From contig JABCZN010000001.1 in the NCBI GenBank assembly GCA_013289665.1, positions 710,926 to 774,925 of the forward strand: a stretch of 64,000 bases of DNA, written 5' to 3'. Shown here piece after piece: positions 18,336 to 26,379 of this stretch (position 1 is its first letter; every line of letters begins with the position of its first letter). Below the pieces are notes generated by a model. That model worked only from the letters and a program-made list of their open reading frames with translations. It was not told the origin of the DNA and ran no database searches. Made by a program: the position numbers and the translations under genes. The DNA is from Acidobacteriota bacterium. Lineage in GTDB: Bacteria; Acidobacteriota; Terriglobia; Acidiferrales; UBA7541.

Positions 18336-18764
18336 TCACTTCCTCCTCTTATGCTCCACCATCAAACACGAATCCTCCACCACCACCAATCCCGCCGCCT
18401 GCGCCTTCTCTGCGGCCCCCGCATTCTCAATCCCCAGCTGCATCCACAAAACCTTCGCCCCAATTCGAATCGCCGATTCCGCCACCGCCGTTACCTCCTC
18501 CGCCTGCCGGAACACATCCACAATGTCCACCGGCTCCGGAACATCCTCCAGCCGCGCGTAAGCCTTCTCGCCAAGCACCTGGGTCTCATTCGGGTTCACC
18601 GGAATGATCCGATATCCCGCCGCCTTCAAATACTCCGCCACCCCATGCGAAGCCCGCATGGGCTTCGAAGACAACCCCACAACCGCGATGGTCTTGGCCC
18701 CGCGCAAGATCTGCGCCACCGCATCACTGCCCGCGACATATTTTTCTGGAAAATGTAAGTTCAT
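18336..18764 (-). CDS. CoA-binding domain protein (YccU type)
   Basis: The protein has 142 residues and one Rossmann-like CoA_binding_2 domain. TIAVVGLSSKPMRASHGVAE carries the nucleotide-binding loop, followed by GYRIIPVNPNE and KVLWMQLGIEN near the end. The ATG at 18,764 was chosen because it gives the usual family length. The longer frame upstream runs into repeat sequence. The family is small and cytoplasmic with a role not firmly known, and it is related to the CoA-binding part of succinyl-CoA synthetase. It lies 200 bp downstream of hisC on the same strand with a repeat between them. Confidence 0.88.
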   Translation of the reverse strand: MNLHFPEKYVAGSDAVAQILRGAKTIAVVGLSSKPMRASHGVAEYLKAAGYRIIPVNPNETQVLGEKAYARLEDVPEPVDIVDVFRQAEEVTAVAESAIRIGAKVLWMQLGIENAGAAEKAQAAGLVVVEDSCLMVEHKRRK

Positions 18765-18965
18765 GCCCTCTTCGATGAAGCCCAACCCCGCCAAGTTACC
18801 CGCGTAGCACACTGCGTGGTCTGTCTCTTTTTTCGCTTCTCCTTGCCTCTCGAGGGGCCGGGCTCGCCCGGCCCGCTCTTGGGGTAGTCTTCTCTCTGAC
18901 CCCACAGCGCCTGGCGTTCACCGCGACCCTGTCGGGGCGTGTCTGGGTTAACTTTTCTTCTTTCA

Positions 18966-20120
18966 TCACACCGGCCGGTTCGAAAACTCATCCGCAGGCA
19001 CGGTCTTCCCGCTTCCCGCCGGCCGAGCCAAGGCATGCGCTAGCGCCCCAATCAATTTCGTATTCTCCGCCGGACTCCCCACCGAAATCCGGATCGCTTC
19101 CGGCAATCCCATCCAACCCAGCGGACGGATAATCACGCCCTCCTGCAAAAGCTCGTCGCAAAGCGTCTTCGCCCGCGGCCCAATCGGCACAAACAGAAAA
19201 TTCGTCTCGCTCGCCACAGGAGCCAAGCCCAACTTCCTCAACTCCTCATACAATCTCTTCCGTTCCGCCCGGTTGATCTCCACCGACCGCTCCACATGCT
19301 CCGCGTCATCCAGCGCCGCCAGTGCCGCCGCCTGCCCCACACTGGTCACATTGAACGGCGTCCGCAGCTTGTTCATCTCCGCCACCAGCGTCGGATGCCC
19401 AATACCATATCCAATCCGCAGCCCGGCCAATCCATAAACCTTCGAAAACGTCCGCAGCGTCAGCAAATTGTTGTACTCCCGGAACAATTCCATCGCCTTC
19501 GGCAAATCCCCCCGGTCTGCATACTCCCGGTAAGCCTCATCCAAAACAATCAGCACGTCCCCCGGCACCTTCTTCATGAACGCGCCAAGCTCCGCCGCCC
19601 CAAACGCCGTGCCCGTCGGATTATTCGGGTTCGCGATATACACAATCCGCGTCTGCGGAGTCACTGCCCGCGCAATCGCCTCCAGGTCAAACCCAAAATT
19701 CTTCAGCGGCGTCAAAATCAATTTCCCGCCGCTCGCCCGGATCGCAATTGAAAACAGCGCGAACGACCCCTCGCTCGTAATCCCTTCGCTCCCCGGTTTC
19801 AGCAGCACCCGCGAAGCCAGGTCAATAATCTCGCTCGATCCCAATCCCACAAAAATCTCTTCGGCCTTCACACCAAACCGCAGCCCCAACACCTCCCGCA
19901 GCCGCTTGCTTCCCCCGTCGGGATACCAGTTCGCATCTCCCAGCGCCCTCCGCGCCGCCTCCATCGCCTTCGGCGAAGGCCCCAGCGGATTCTCGTTCGA
20001 CGCCAGCTTCACCGCATGAATCTTCAGCTCCTGCTCTACCTCTTCCACCGGCTTCCCAGCCACATAAGCCGGCAGCCCCTGGATGTAATCCGGTATCAGC
20101 TCTTCGAGTGTGTGCGTCAT
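18966..20120 (-). CDS. hisC: Histidinol-phosphate aminotransferase
   Basis: This PLP enzyme of histidine synthesis converts imidazole-acetol phosphate and glutamate to histidinol phosphate. It has 384 residues of aminotransferase fold type I. Visible are KLASNENPLGPSP, the NPNNPTG motif (164-170), Asp194 in LDEAY, the Schiff-base lysine K227 in TFSKVYGLAGLRIGYG, and the C-terminal Arg in EAIRISVG that binds the carboxylate. No other his genes lie nearby. HisC-like enzymes can also act on aromatic amino acids. Confidence 0.93.
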   Translation of the reverse strand: MTHTLEELIPDYIQGLPAYVAGKPVEEVEQELKIHAVKLASNENPLGPSPKAMEAARRALGDANWYPDGGSKRLREVLGLRFGVKAEEIFVGLGSSEIIDLASRVLLKPGSEGITSEGSFALFSIAIRASGGKLILTPLKNFGFDLEAIARAVTPQTRIVYIANPNNPTGTAFGAAELGAFMKKVPGDVLIVLDEAYREYADRGDLPKAMELFREYNNLLTLRTFSKVYGLAGLRIGYGIGHPTLVAEMNKLRTPFNVTSVGQAAALAALDDAEHVERSVEINRAERKRLYEELRKLGLAPVASETNFLFVPIGPRAKTLCDELLQEGVIIRPLGWMGLPEAIRISVGSPAENTKLIGALAHALARPAGSGKTVPADEFSNRPV

Positions 20121-20547
20121 AACCTCAGCTTATCCTCTTCATCCGCCTTTGTGCAGCCCAATCCCCAACCCACGAATCCCCTTTTGAGTGCAGAAGAGAA
20201 GCGTCCGCGTTTACGATATAAACCCGGCCACCTGACAGTCGCAGGATTTCAATCCCGCCGCTGGTAGCGCGGGCCTTTGCCTGTTCTCTTGCCTTTCACT
20301 TCTCAGCGACCCGCTGCGCACGGCGGTTACCCCGACCCGGTCGTGGCGTTAAGTCCCCTCTTTCTGCCGCCTCCTGATATCTGCTATCTGATCGCCGTTA
20401 TCCCTCCCACCCCATTGCACTCCTCCCCCCAGTCACGTAGTATATATCGTGTGGCGATATATTCCCGGAACCCTGCCTCCGGTGGTATGATTCTCCTTCC
20501 GGTGGATTACGCTCGACATTCAATTTGTAGTGTCTAGGAGGACACGA
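20121..20547. repeat. Spacer upstream of pal with repeats
   Basis: It contains a GAGTGCAGAAG..GCGTCCGCGTTTAC repeat (20,186-20,235), a GTTACCCCGACCCGGTCG..GCGTTAAGTCCCC element (20,322-20,356) and an operator-like palindrome (20,442-20,462). No gene is seen, and tolB, often upstream of pal, is not here. Confidence 0.5.
20442..20462. promoter_or_regulatory. AT-rich palindrome, candidate operator of pal
   Basis: ATATATCG (20,442-20,449) and CGATATAT (20,455-20,462) form a perfect 8-bp inverted repeat around TGTGG, about 85 bp before the pal start. It stands out from the GC-rich surroundings. PadR-type repressors favour ATAT-rich dyads of this size, but no regulator is identified here. Confidence 0.4.
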
Positions 20548-21303
20548 ATGAATCACCCGCACTCCCCGCTGCATCGTTCGCTTCTCATTCTCGCTTCGAC
20601 TGCTCTTCTTTTTGTCGCCGGCTGCCACAAGAAGACGCCCCTCCCGCCAGCGACGCCTCCACCTCCGCCACCGGCCGCCGTCAAGCCCACCGTGAGCATC
20701 TCCGCCGATCGCACCTCCATCAACAAGGGCGAATCCGCCAAGCTTACCTGGACTACGACAGACGCCACCAACGCCTCCATCACTCCCGAAGTCGGCGCCG
20801 TTACCCCGCAGGGCTCCACCACCGTCACCCCTGCCGACTCCACCACCTATACCATCACCGCCACCGGCCCCGGCGGCAGTGCCGATGCCAACGTCCGAAT
20901 CACCGTCAATGTTCCCGCACCCGTCGTCGAAACTCCCAAGGGCCCCAGCTTCGAGGAGCTCTTCATGCAGGAAGTTCGCGACGCCTATTTCGACCTCGAC
21001 AAGGCCGATATCCGTCCCGATGCCCGCGCAGCCCTCGAGAAAACCGCCAGCTTCCTCAAGGGCTATCCGCAAGCGCACGTCACCATCGAAGGCCACTGCG
21101 ACGAACGCGGCTCCACCGAATACAACCTCGCTTTGGGCGACCGCCGTGCCAACGCCGTCAAGCAGTACCTCGTCAACCTCGGCATTCCTGCCGCCAATCT
21201 CAACACCGTCAGCTACGGCAAGGAAAAGCCTTTCTGCAACGAATCCAACGAAACCTGCTGGCAGCAAAACCGCCGCGGCCACTTCGTCCCTGCAAAACCC
21301 TAA
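20548..21303 (+). CDS. pal: Peptidoglycan-associated lipoprotein Pal with an extra Ig-like domain
   Basis: This outer-membrane lipoprotein ties the membrane to peptidoglycan as part of Tol-Pal. The ATG at 20,548 has TAGGAGG 8 nt upstream and gives 251 residues. A signal peptide ends in the lipobox VAGC (Cys near 26), then a Pro-rich linker and an Ig-like beta domain (about 45-125, VSISADRTSINKGESAKLTW). The C-terminal OmpA-like domain (about 145-245) keeps YFDLDKADIRPDA, IEGHCDERGSTEYNLALGDRR and VSYGKEKP, the mDAP-binding residues. The inserted Ig-like domain is absent from the classical E. coli protein. cpoB follows on the same strand. Confidence 0.92.
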   Translation: MNHPHSPLHRSLLILASTALLFVAGCHKKTPLPPATPPPPPPAAVKPTVSISADRTSINKGESAKLTWTTTDATNASITPEVGAVTPQGSTTVTPADSTTYTITATGPGGSADANVRITVNVPAPVVETPKGPSFEELFMQEVRDAYFDLDKADIRPDARAALEKTASFLKGYPQAHVTIEGHCDERGSTEYNLALGDRRANAVKQYLVNLGIPAANLNTVSYGKEKPFCNESNETCWQQNRRGHFVPAKP

Positions 21304-21625
21304 CCTCAGGCTTTCGCCTTATCACACGGAGGGGGGCTTCACGCCCCCCCTCTTACTTTATTCCCATCCCGCGCAGTCTCTGCGTTCTCCCCCGTCTCTG
21401 CGTTGTCTTTTTCCCACTTCCTCCGCTCCGGCCATCCCTCCGTTACCCACCACCACCCGATGGAATCGGCACCCTCCTCGCCCCCTGCTATCGATGATCC
21501 TCTTCGATTCGCTATTCCCCACTTGCTCCCCGCCCAATCTGCCAGTACATTTGATTATTGGGGCTCAATCCGCTCTCTATCCCAAATTGTCCCCTGCCCA
21601 TGCCCAACTTTCGGAGGTCCTGATC
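21304..21625. repeat. pal-cpoB spacer
   Basis: A GGAGGGGGGCTTCACGCCCCCCTC hairpin lies at about 21,330-21,352, shortly after pal. It is a possible attenuator or terminator without a clean T-run. A CTCTGCGTTCTCCCCCGTCTCTGCG repeat follows (about 21,370-21,425). No gene is seen. Confidence 0.4.
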
Positions 21626-22546
21626 ATGCGTGTTCGTAACATTCTCTTCTTCTCCGGCGCCATGTTTGCCAGCGCCGTCGCCGGCAGCCTCATCGGCCCC
21701 AAACCCGTCATGGCCGTCGCCCGTGAACTCATCGAGCTTCAGCGCGATGTCACCTCTATCCTTCAGGGTCAAAAAGACATGCAGACCCAACTCACTCAGG
21801 ACCACACCGTCCAGAAAACCCTCATCGAGCAATCCTCCGACACCGTCAACAAGCTCAATACCACCATGAGCTCTCTGCAAAAATCTGTCCAGGACGTCCA
21901 GGCCAACTCCGGCACCCGCCTCGACACCATGTCTACCCAGGTCCAGGGTCTCTCCGACAATCTCGAAGAAATCAAATCTCGTCTCGGCAAAGTCAACCAG
22001 CAACTGGTGGATTTGCAAAACTCCGTGCAGAGCATCGACGCCCGCCTCGCCGGCGGCAATCCCTCTGGCGCTCCGGCAGGCTCCGGTTCTCCCAAACCCG
22101 GTGGCGATCCCGGCGCCGCTTTGTCCTCCCCCTCCGGCCCGCCGCCGTCCGCCGATAATCTCTACTCCAATGGCCTTCGCGACATCACCAGCGGTAAATA
22201 CGACCTCGCCCGCTCCGAATTTCAGGACTACCTCAAGTACTACAGCGACACCGATCTCGCCTCCAATGCCCAGTTCTACCTCGGCGAAATCGCCTACTCA
22301 CAGCATCAATATGAACAAGCCGTCGCGGAATACGACAAAGTCCTCACCAACTATCCCAAAAGCTTCAAGCTCGCTCCCGCCCGCCTCAAGAAAGGCATGG
22401 CCCTCATCGAACTCACCCAGAAAAACGCCGGCGTCAAGGAACTCCGCGAAGTCGTCAAGCGCTACCCCGGCACCGAGGAAGAACGCCGCGCCCGCGCCAA
22501 ACTAAAAGAACTAGGCGTAGCCGTAACCGCCTCCACCGCCCGCTAA
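21626..22546 (+). CDS. cpoB: CpoB/YbgF-like Tol-Pal system protein
   Basis: This periplasmic coordinator acts between the Tol-Pal system and peptidoglycan synthesis. It has 306 residues from an ATG with CGGAGG upstream. A signal peptide (1-30) is followed by a coiled coil (about 35-140, heptad-like LQKSVQDVQANS..LSDNLEEIKSRL), a Pro/Gly/Ser linker (about 145-180), and three TPR-like repeats to the end (LYSNGLRDITSGKYDLARSE, AQFYLGEIAYSQHQYEQA, ARLKKGMALIEL). This is the normal architecture, and its position after pal supports the call. Confidence 0.9.
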   Translation: MRVRNILFFSGAMFASAVAGSLIGPKPVMAVARELIELQRDVTSILQGQKDMQTQLTQDHTVQKTLIEQSSDTVNKLNTTMSSLQKSVQDVQANSGTRLDTMSTQVQGLSDNLEEIKSRLGKVNQQLVDLQNSVQSIDARLAGGNPSGAPAGSGSPKPGGDPGAALSSPSGPPPSADNLYSNGLRDITSGKYDLARSEFQDYLKYYSDTDLASNAQFYLGEIAYSQHQYEQAVAEYDKVLTNYPKSFKLAPARLKKGMALIELTQKNAGVKELREVVKRYPGTEEERRARAKLKELGVAVTASTAR

Positions 22547-22933
22547 CTCTTGAGTGTGGCAGCGAAGCTGCCGCTTGTACGCAAGCAGCCAGGCCACCAA
22601 ATTCTCCCGCCAGATTCTCCGCTCTTTACTCTCTCCAGTTACGCTCGAGGCCGCCCCGCTCTTTGTCCGACCCAGGCGGAAAGGGTGGGCTCTAACAACC
22701 TAAAGGCAAATCGTTCCGTTCTCTGTCTTCTCCGACTCGATCTTCCCGACCGGAGTGGCGGTCTTCTCTTCCGCGCCGTCCGAGGCGCGCCGGCCAAGGA
22801 GCGGAGGGACCATGGCAACAGTACTCCCCATAATACTTATCTTACTCCTCACTTCATTTTTCCTCTCCGTCGTGTTATCTTCGTCCTTGCGTCGTCCCGT
22901 TCTCTCCGTTTTCTTTGCCAAGGAGCGATCCAC
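22547..22933. repeat. Repeat spacer upstream of ssb
   Basis: It holds GAGTGTGGCAGCGAAGCTGCCGC (22,552-22,600) and a CCGACCGGAGTGGCGG..CCGGCCAAGGAGCGGAGGGACC element (about 22,742-22,811). The second matches that at 31,362-31,435 closely over about 70 bp. No gene is seen. Confidence 0.6.
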
Positions 22934-23407
22934 ATGTCCGTCAACAAAGTCATCCTCGTCGGCCGTCTCGGCCGCGACCCGGAAACCCGTTTCACCTCCG
23001 GTGGCCAGGCCGTTGCCAATTTCTCTCTCGCCACCGACGAATCCTACAAAGACCGCAACGGCGAACGCCAGAAACGCACGGAGTGGCACAAGATCGTCGT
23101 CTGGGGCAAGCAAGCCGAAATCGCCCAGCAATATCTCAAAAAAGGTTCTCAGATTTTTGTGGAAGGCCGCATCCAGTCCCGTGAATGGCAGGACAAAGAA
23201 GGCCAGAAGCGCACCAGCTTTGAGATCGTCGCAACCAATTTCCGCATGCTCGGCGGCCGAGGCGACGCCATGGCCGCAGGCGCCAGCGCCGGCGGAGGCG
23301 CCCCTGCAGCCCGCTCCACCGACGACTTCGATCACCCTGCCGCCCCTTCTGAAGATTTCGGCCCCACCTCCGGCCCCGAAATCTCCGACGAAGACATCCC
23401 ATTTTAA
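22934..23407 (+). CDS. ssb: Single-stranded DNA-binding protein
   Basis: The protein has 157 residues. An OB fold covers about 1-110 ([56 protein letters not shown]). A flexible Gly/Ala/Pro tail ends in the acidic tip DEDIPF, which recruits repair and replication partners. The ATG at 22,934 has AGGAG upstream. The longer in-frame extension runs through repeat sequence and is not part of the protein. Confidence 0.96.
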   Translation: MSVNKVILVGRLGRDPETRFTSGGQAVANFSLATDESYKDRNGERQKRTEWHKIVVWGKQAEIAQQYLKKGSQIFVEGRIQSREWQDKEGQKRTSFEIVATNFRMLGGRGDAMAAGASAGGGAPAARSTDDFDHPAAPSEDFGPTSGPEISDEDIPF

Positions 23408-23807
23408 GGTAGGGCCGGCCTCCTTTCCGCAGGCAGGATTTACGACGCCCTCTTTCTTCTTGTCATCCCGACCGGAGTGCGCCTTTTCGATCCTGTGTGC
23501 CTTTTAGCGGGACAGCCGGCATTTTTCTTGCGCTTCACCGTTTGCCTGCCCTGAGCGTAGCCGAAGGGGCGCGCCTTTTCTGTCCCGGGTGCTTCACAGG
23601 GACGGAGAGACCGCGGCGACTAGTATCTTCATCGCAACTCGACCGAATCGACCGCCGCGTCTTTTCGTCTCCTGTTGTCTGTCTTCTGGCCCCTGTTATT
23701 CATCCCCCCAAAACAAAAAAGCGGAGAAGCGCCCCAGCGCCCCTCCGCTCTCCTCATAGTGATCACCGATTGTTGATTCTTGCTGATAACCGATTACTGA
23801 AAACTCC
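23408..23807. repeat. Convergent spacer ssb / alcohol dehydrogenase
   Basis: Repeat-derived: TGTCATCCCGACCGGAGTG (from 23,460), a TGCCCTGAGCGTAGCCGAA motif (about 23,548), a CCCGGGTGCTTCACAGGGACGG element, and a minus-strand terminator at 23,711-23,748. No gene is seen. Confidence 0.5.
23711..23748 (-). terminator. Rho-independent terminator of the alcohol dehydrogenase gene
   Basis: GCGGAG (23,721-23,726) pairs with CTCCGC (23,743-23,748), with GGCGCTGGGGCGC in the loop on the minus strand, followed by TTTTTTGTTT. It lies 60 bp after the stop of the minus-strand gene. Confidence 0.8.
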
Positions 23808-24824
23808 CTAGTCCATCGTAAGCACCACGCGAAACTCCGCCTTCCCCGACGTCATCCGCTCATACGCTTCCTTCACCTTGGTCATCGGAAACTTCTCCAC
23901 CAAGGGCCGCACGCCCGAGTACGCCGAAAACTCCAGCGTCTCTTCGGAATCCTTCGCCGTCCCAGAAGGCCAGCCTTGAATTCCCCGGCGTGCCATCAGC
24001 AGCTGCAACACGGAAACTTCCAGCGGCTCAAACGGCGCTCCCACCACCAGCAATTTCCCCCCGACACCCAATCCCCCGATCATCTCAGACATCGCCTTCG
24101 CATTCGGCGCCGTCGCCAGGATCACCTTCGCGCCTCCCATCTTCTGCAGCACCTCCGCCGCATTCGTCGCCTTCGTATCAATATAGGCATGCGCTCCCAG
24201 CTTCGTCGCCAGTGCCGCATTCTCCGGGCCCCGCCCGATTCCCACCGTGCGGTACCCGGCCTTCGCCGCATACTGGATCCCCAGATGCCCCAGCCCTCCG
24301 ATGCCCTGCACGCCGACCAGATCTCCCATTCGCGCCCCGCTGTTCCGCAGCGCATTGAACGTCGTAATCCCCGCGCACATCAGCGGCCCCGCTTCCGCCC
24401 AATCAATCTCTGCTGGCAAAAGCGCCACCGCCTCATGCCGCGCAATCATGTACTGCGCATACCCGCCGTCCCGCGTCACACCGGTAATCGGTTCGTTCAC
24501 GCAGGTCACAAAATCTCCCCGTCGGCAATTGGGACAAGTAAAGTCATGCCCGCCATGCCATCCCACTCCCACGCGGTCGCCCTTCTTCCATTCCGTCACT
24601 CCCACGCCGACTTCATCCACCAGGCCCACCGCTTCATGCCCCGGCACGCGCGGAAATTGCAAGCCGGGCCAAAGACCATCCTTCACCAAATGATCGCTAA
24701 AGCAGACCCCGCACGCCTTCACCTTAATCCGCACCTCGCCCGCCGCCGGCACCGGCATCTCACGTTCCACTAGCTCAAATTCCCCGCCCGCCTTGCCCAC
24801 CTGCGCCACAAGATACTTAGCCAT
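23808..24824 (-). CDS. Zinc-dependent alcohol dehydrogenase (MDR family)
   Basis: This NAD(P)-dependent oxidoreductase has 338 residues. The catalytic zinc ligands are Cys41 in GVCFSDH and the His of PGHEAVG near residue 63. The structural zinc loop reads HDFTCPNCRRGDFVTC: three cysteines remain and the first position is Asp, as in one known MDR subgroup. The coenzyme fold has GIGGLGHLGIQYA with the Gly-rich turn near 175. It resembles broad-range primary alcohol/aldehyde dehydrogenases (AdhP-like), and the substrate is not set by sequence. A terminator follows it. Confidence 0.9.
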   Translation of the reverse strand: MAKYLVAQVGKAGGEFELVEREMPVPAAGEVRIKVKACGVCFSDHLVKDGLWPGLQFPRVPGHEAVGLVDEVGVGVTEWKKGDRVGVGWHGGHDFTCPNCRRGDFVTCVNEPITGVTRDGGYAQYMIARHEAVALLPAEIDWAEAGPLMCAGITTFNALRNSGARMGDLVGVQGIGGLGHLGIQYAAKAGYRTVGIGRGPENAALATKLGAHAYIDTKATNAAEVLQKMGGAKVILATAPNAKAMSEMIGGLGVGGKLLVVGAPFEPLEVSVLQLLMARRGIQGWPSGTAKDSEETLEFSAYSGVRPLVEKFPMTKVKEAYERMTSGKAEFRVVLTMD

Positions 24825-25198
24825 ATCCGTCTCCCCCTCAATTCAATTTCATTCCGCGCGGACAAACCCGCAGATTCGATGCACGGCACCGCCACAGGTT
24901 AGAACCCCTTTTGAGTGCGGAAGCAGAGCTACTGCTTTCCCGCATTCCGCCATAGCACCCAAAGTACCCGCCAATCTCGAATCCCATCACCGGCTATTGT
25001 GGCCAGTTTTCAGATCGGCCACGCCCAATTTTTCCTACCTTGGAGTGCGGCAGCCTGCACGTCGCAGGCAGGCTGCCGCTTTTACAGACTAAGCCCGACC
25101 GATAAACCCACCTCCGCGCGCCGGGCGCAATGCTTCTCCCTTTTCCTCTGCGCCTCTCTGCCTACTCTGCGTCTCTGCGTCGTCCCTCTTTCTCTTCC
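24825..25198. repeat. Repeat-rich convergent/divergent spacer
   Basis: It contains GAGTGCGGAAGCAGAGCT (24,913-24,965), a TGGCCAGTTTTCAGATCGGCCA palindrome (about 25,000-25,022), GAGTGCGGCAGCCTGCACGTCGCAGG..GGCTGCCGC (25,043-25,085) and a CTCTGCGCCTCTCTGCC..CTCTGCG repeat (about 25,132-25,195). No gene is seen. Confidence 0.55.
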
Positions 25199-26218
25199 CT
25201 ACTTCGGTGGCTCCAGCGCCACCTGCCCAAAGTCAAAGCAATCCTCCATCCCGTCTGACGCCGCATCTCTCGCATTGATCGGTTTCAACCCAAACGTCAC
25301 CTCGCAAAACTTCACCAAACTGACATGCGAATGAAACTTGCTCGATACTCCCTGCTTCGAATACGGACTGATCACCAGGCAACCCACCCGCGTTCCATAA
25401 CTGAATTGCGTCCCCGTATAACTCGGCCCGGTCGTCGGGCCGCCTCCGGTCCACTTGTCTCGCAGTGGCGGATCCACATGGTCGTACCATCCGCCCCAAT
25501 CGTCCCACGTGATAAAAATCGCCAGCTTCGCCCACAATCCACTGTTGCCCAGCGCGGCGACCCGCGCCGCTGTCCACGCGCTCCCTAACTTCACCGTGGC
25601 CTGCCCCGCATTCGCTCCATACGGCGGATGCTCGGAAAGCTCCTGCGGCGAACTCGGCGCATAGACCCAGGAAACATTTGGCAAAGTGCCCGCCGCGGCA
25701 TCCGTATCCAGCCGAGTCCACGGCAAAATATTCTTGCTCCCCTTCAACGCCACGATCTTTTCGAAATAGCTGAACCCCGGGTCGCCGTACGTCGCCCAAC
25801 TCAGTCCCGCCTTTTCTAGATTCTCCGGCAGCGATGGAATCGCAAATGGTTCCTGTGGCTGATACGTCCGCGTCTTGCTTGCGTTGTCAATGATCGGCGA
25901 GTCCGCCGCAATCAGCATCAAATGGTTCGGCTCCGACTGGCTCGCCACCTCCGTGTAGTAGTTGTCACACAAAGTAAACTGTCGCGCATAGGAAAAGTAC
26001 GCCGGTATATCCGTCTCTTTATACTGCAGCTTCACAGCCTTCGTCGACCGCTCCAACCACGCCGTGTGATCGTGCCGCGGGTCGCCTCCTGCCGGGGGAT
26101 CCTGCGCCACCGGCAAAATACTTCCATTCACTCCGGGGAACGTCCCGAAATAATTGTCAAAGCTGTGATTCTCCTTGACGATGATCACCACGTGCTCAAC
26201 CGGATTCTGCGGTTTCAT
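25199..26218 (-). CDS. Phosphoesterase family protein (phospholipase C / AcpA-like)
   Basis: The protein has 339 residues of the PF04185 type, an alkaline-phosphatase-like fold including phospholipases C and acid phosphatases. The N-terminal VVIIVKENHSFDNYFGTFPG provides the metal/nucleophile region. EVASQSEPNHLML, FITWDDWGGWYDHVDPP and GCLVISPYSKQG are hallmark segments with the remaining metal ligands. GAGGAG precedes the ATG at 26,218. Unlike most members it has no signal peptide. The substrate is unknown, and a phosphate or lipid scavenging role is inference. Confidence 0.87.
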   Translation of the reverse strand: MKPQNPVEHVVIIVKENHSFDNYFGTFPGVNGSILPVAQDPPAGGDPRHDHTAWLERSTKAVKLQYKETDIPAYFSYARQFTLCDNYYTEVASQSEPNHLMLIAADSPIIDNASKTRTYQPQEPFAIPSLPENLEKAGLSWATYGDPGFSYFEKIVALKGSKNILPWTRLDTDAAAGTLPNVSWVYAPSSPQELSEHPPYGANAGQATVKLGSAWTAARVAALGNSGLWAKLAIFITWDDWGGWYDHVDPPLRDKWTGGGPTTGPSYTGTQFSYGTRVGCLVISPYSKQGVSSKFHSHVSLVKFCEVTFGLKPINARDAASDGMEDCFDFGQVALEPPK

Positions 26219-26379
26219 GGTCTCCTCTTCCGCGGTCCTCGTGCCCTGTCGAGGGTCTCACACCTCTCTTACGATTTCGTGAACATGCCTCTCCCCTTCA
26301 CACTCCACTGGTGTACACTCGCTCTTGCTGCAACTCCATTACGTGGCACGCAGCGCCAGGCGCGCCCCTTGAGGTTAGC

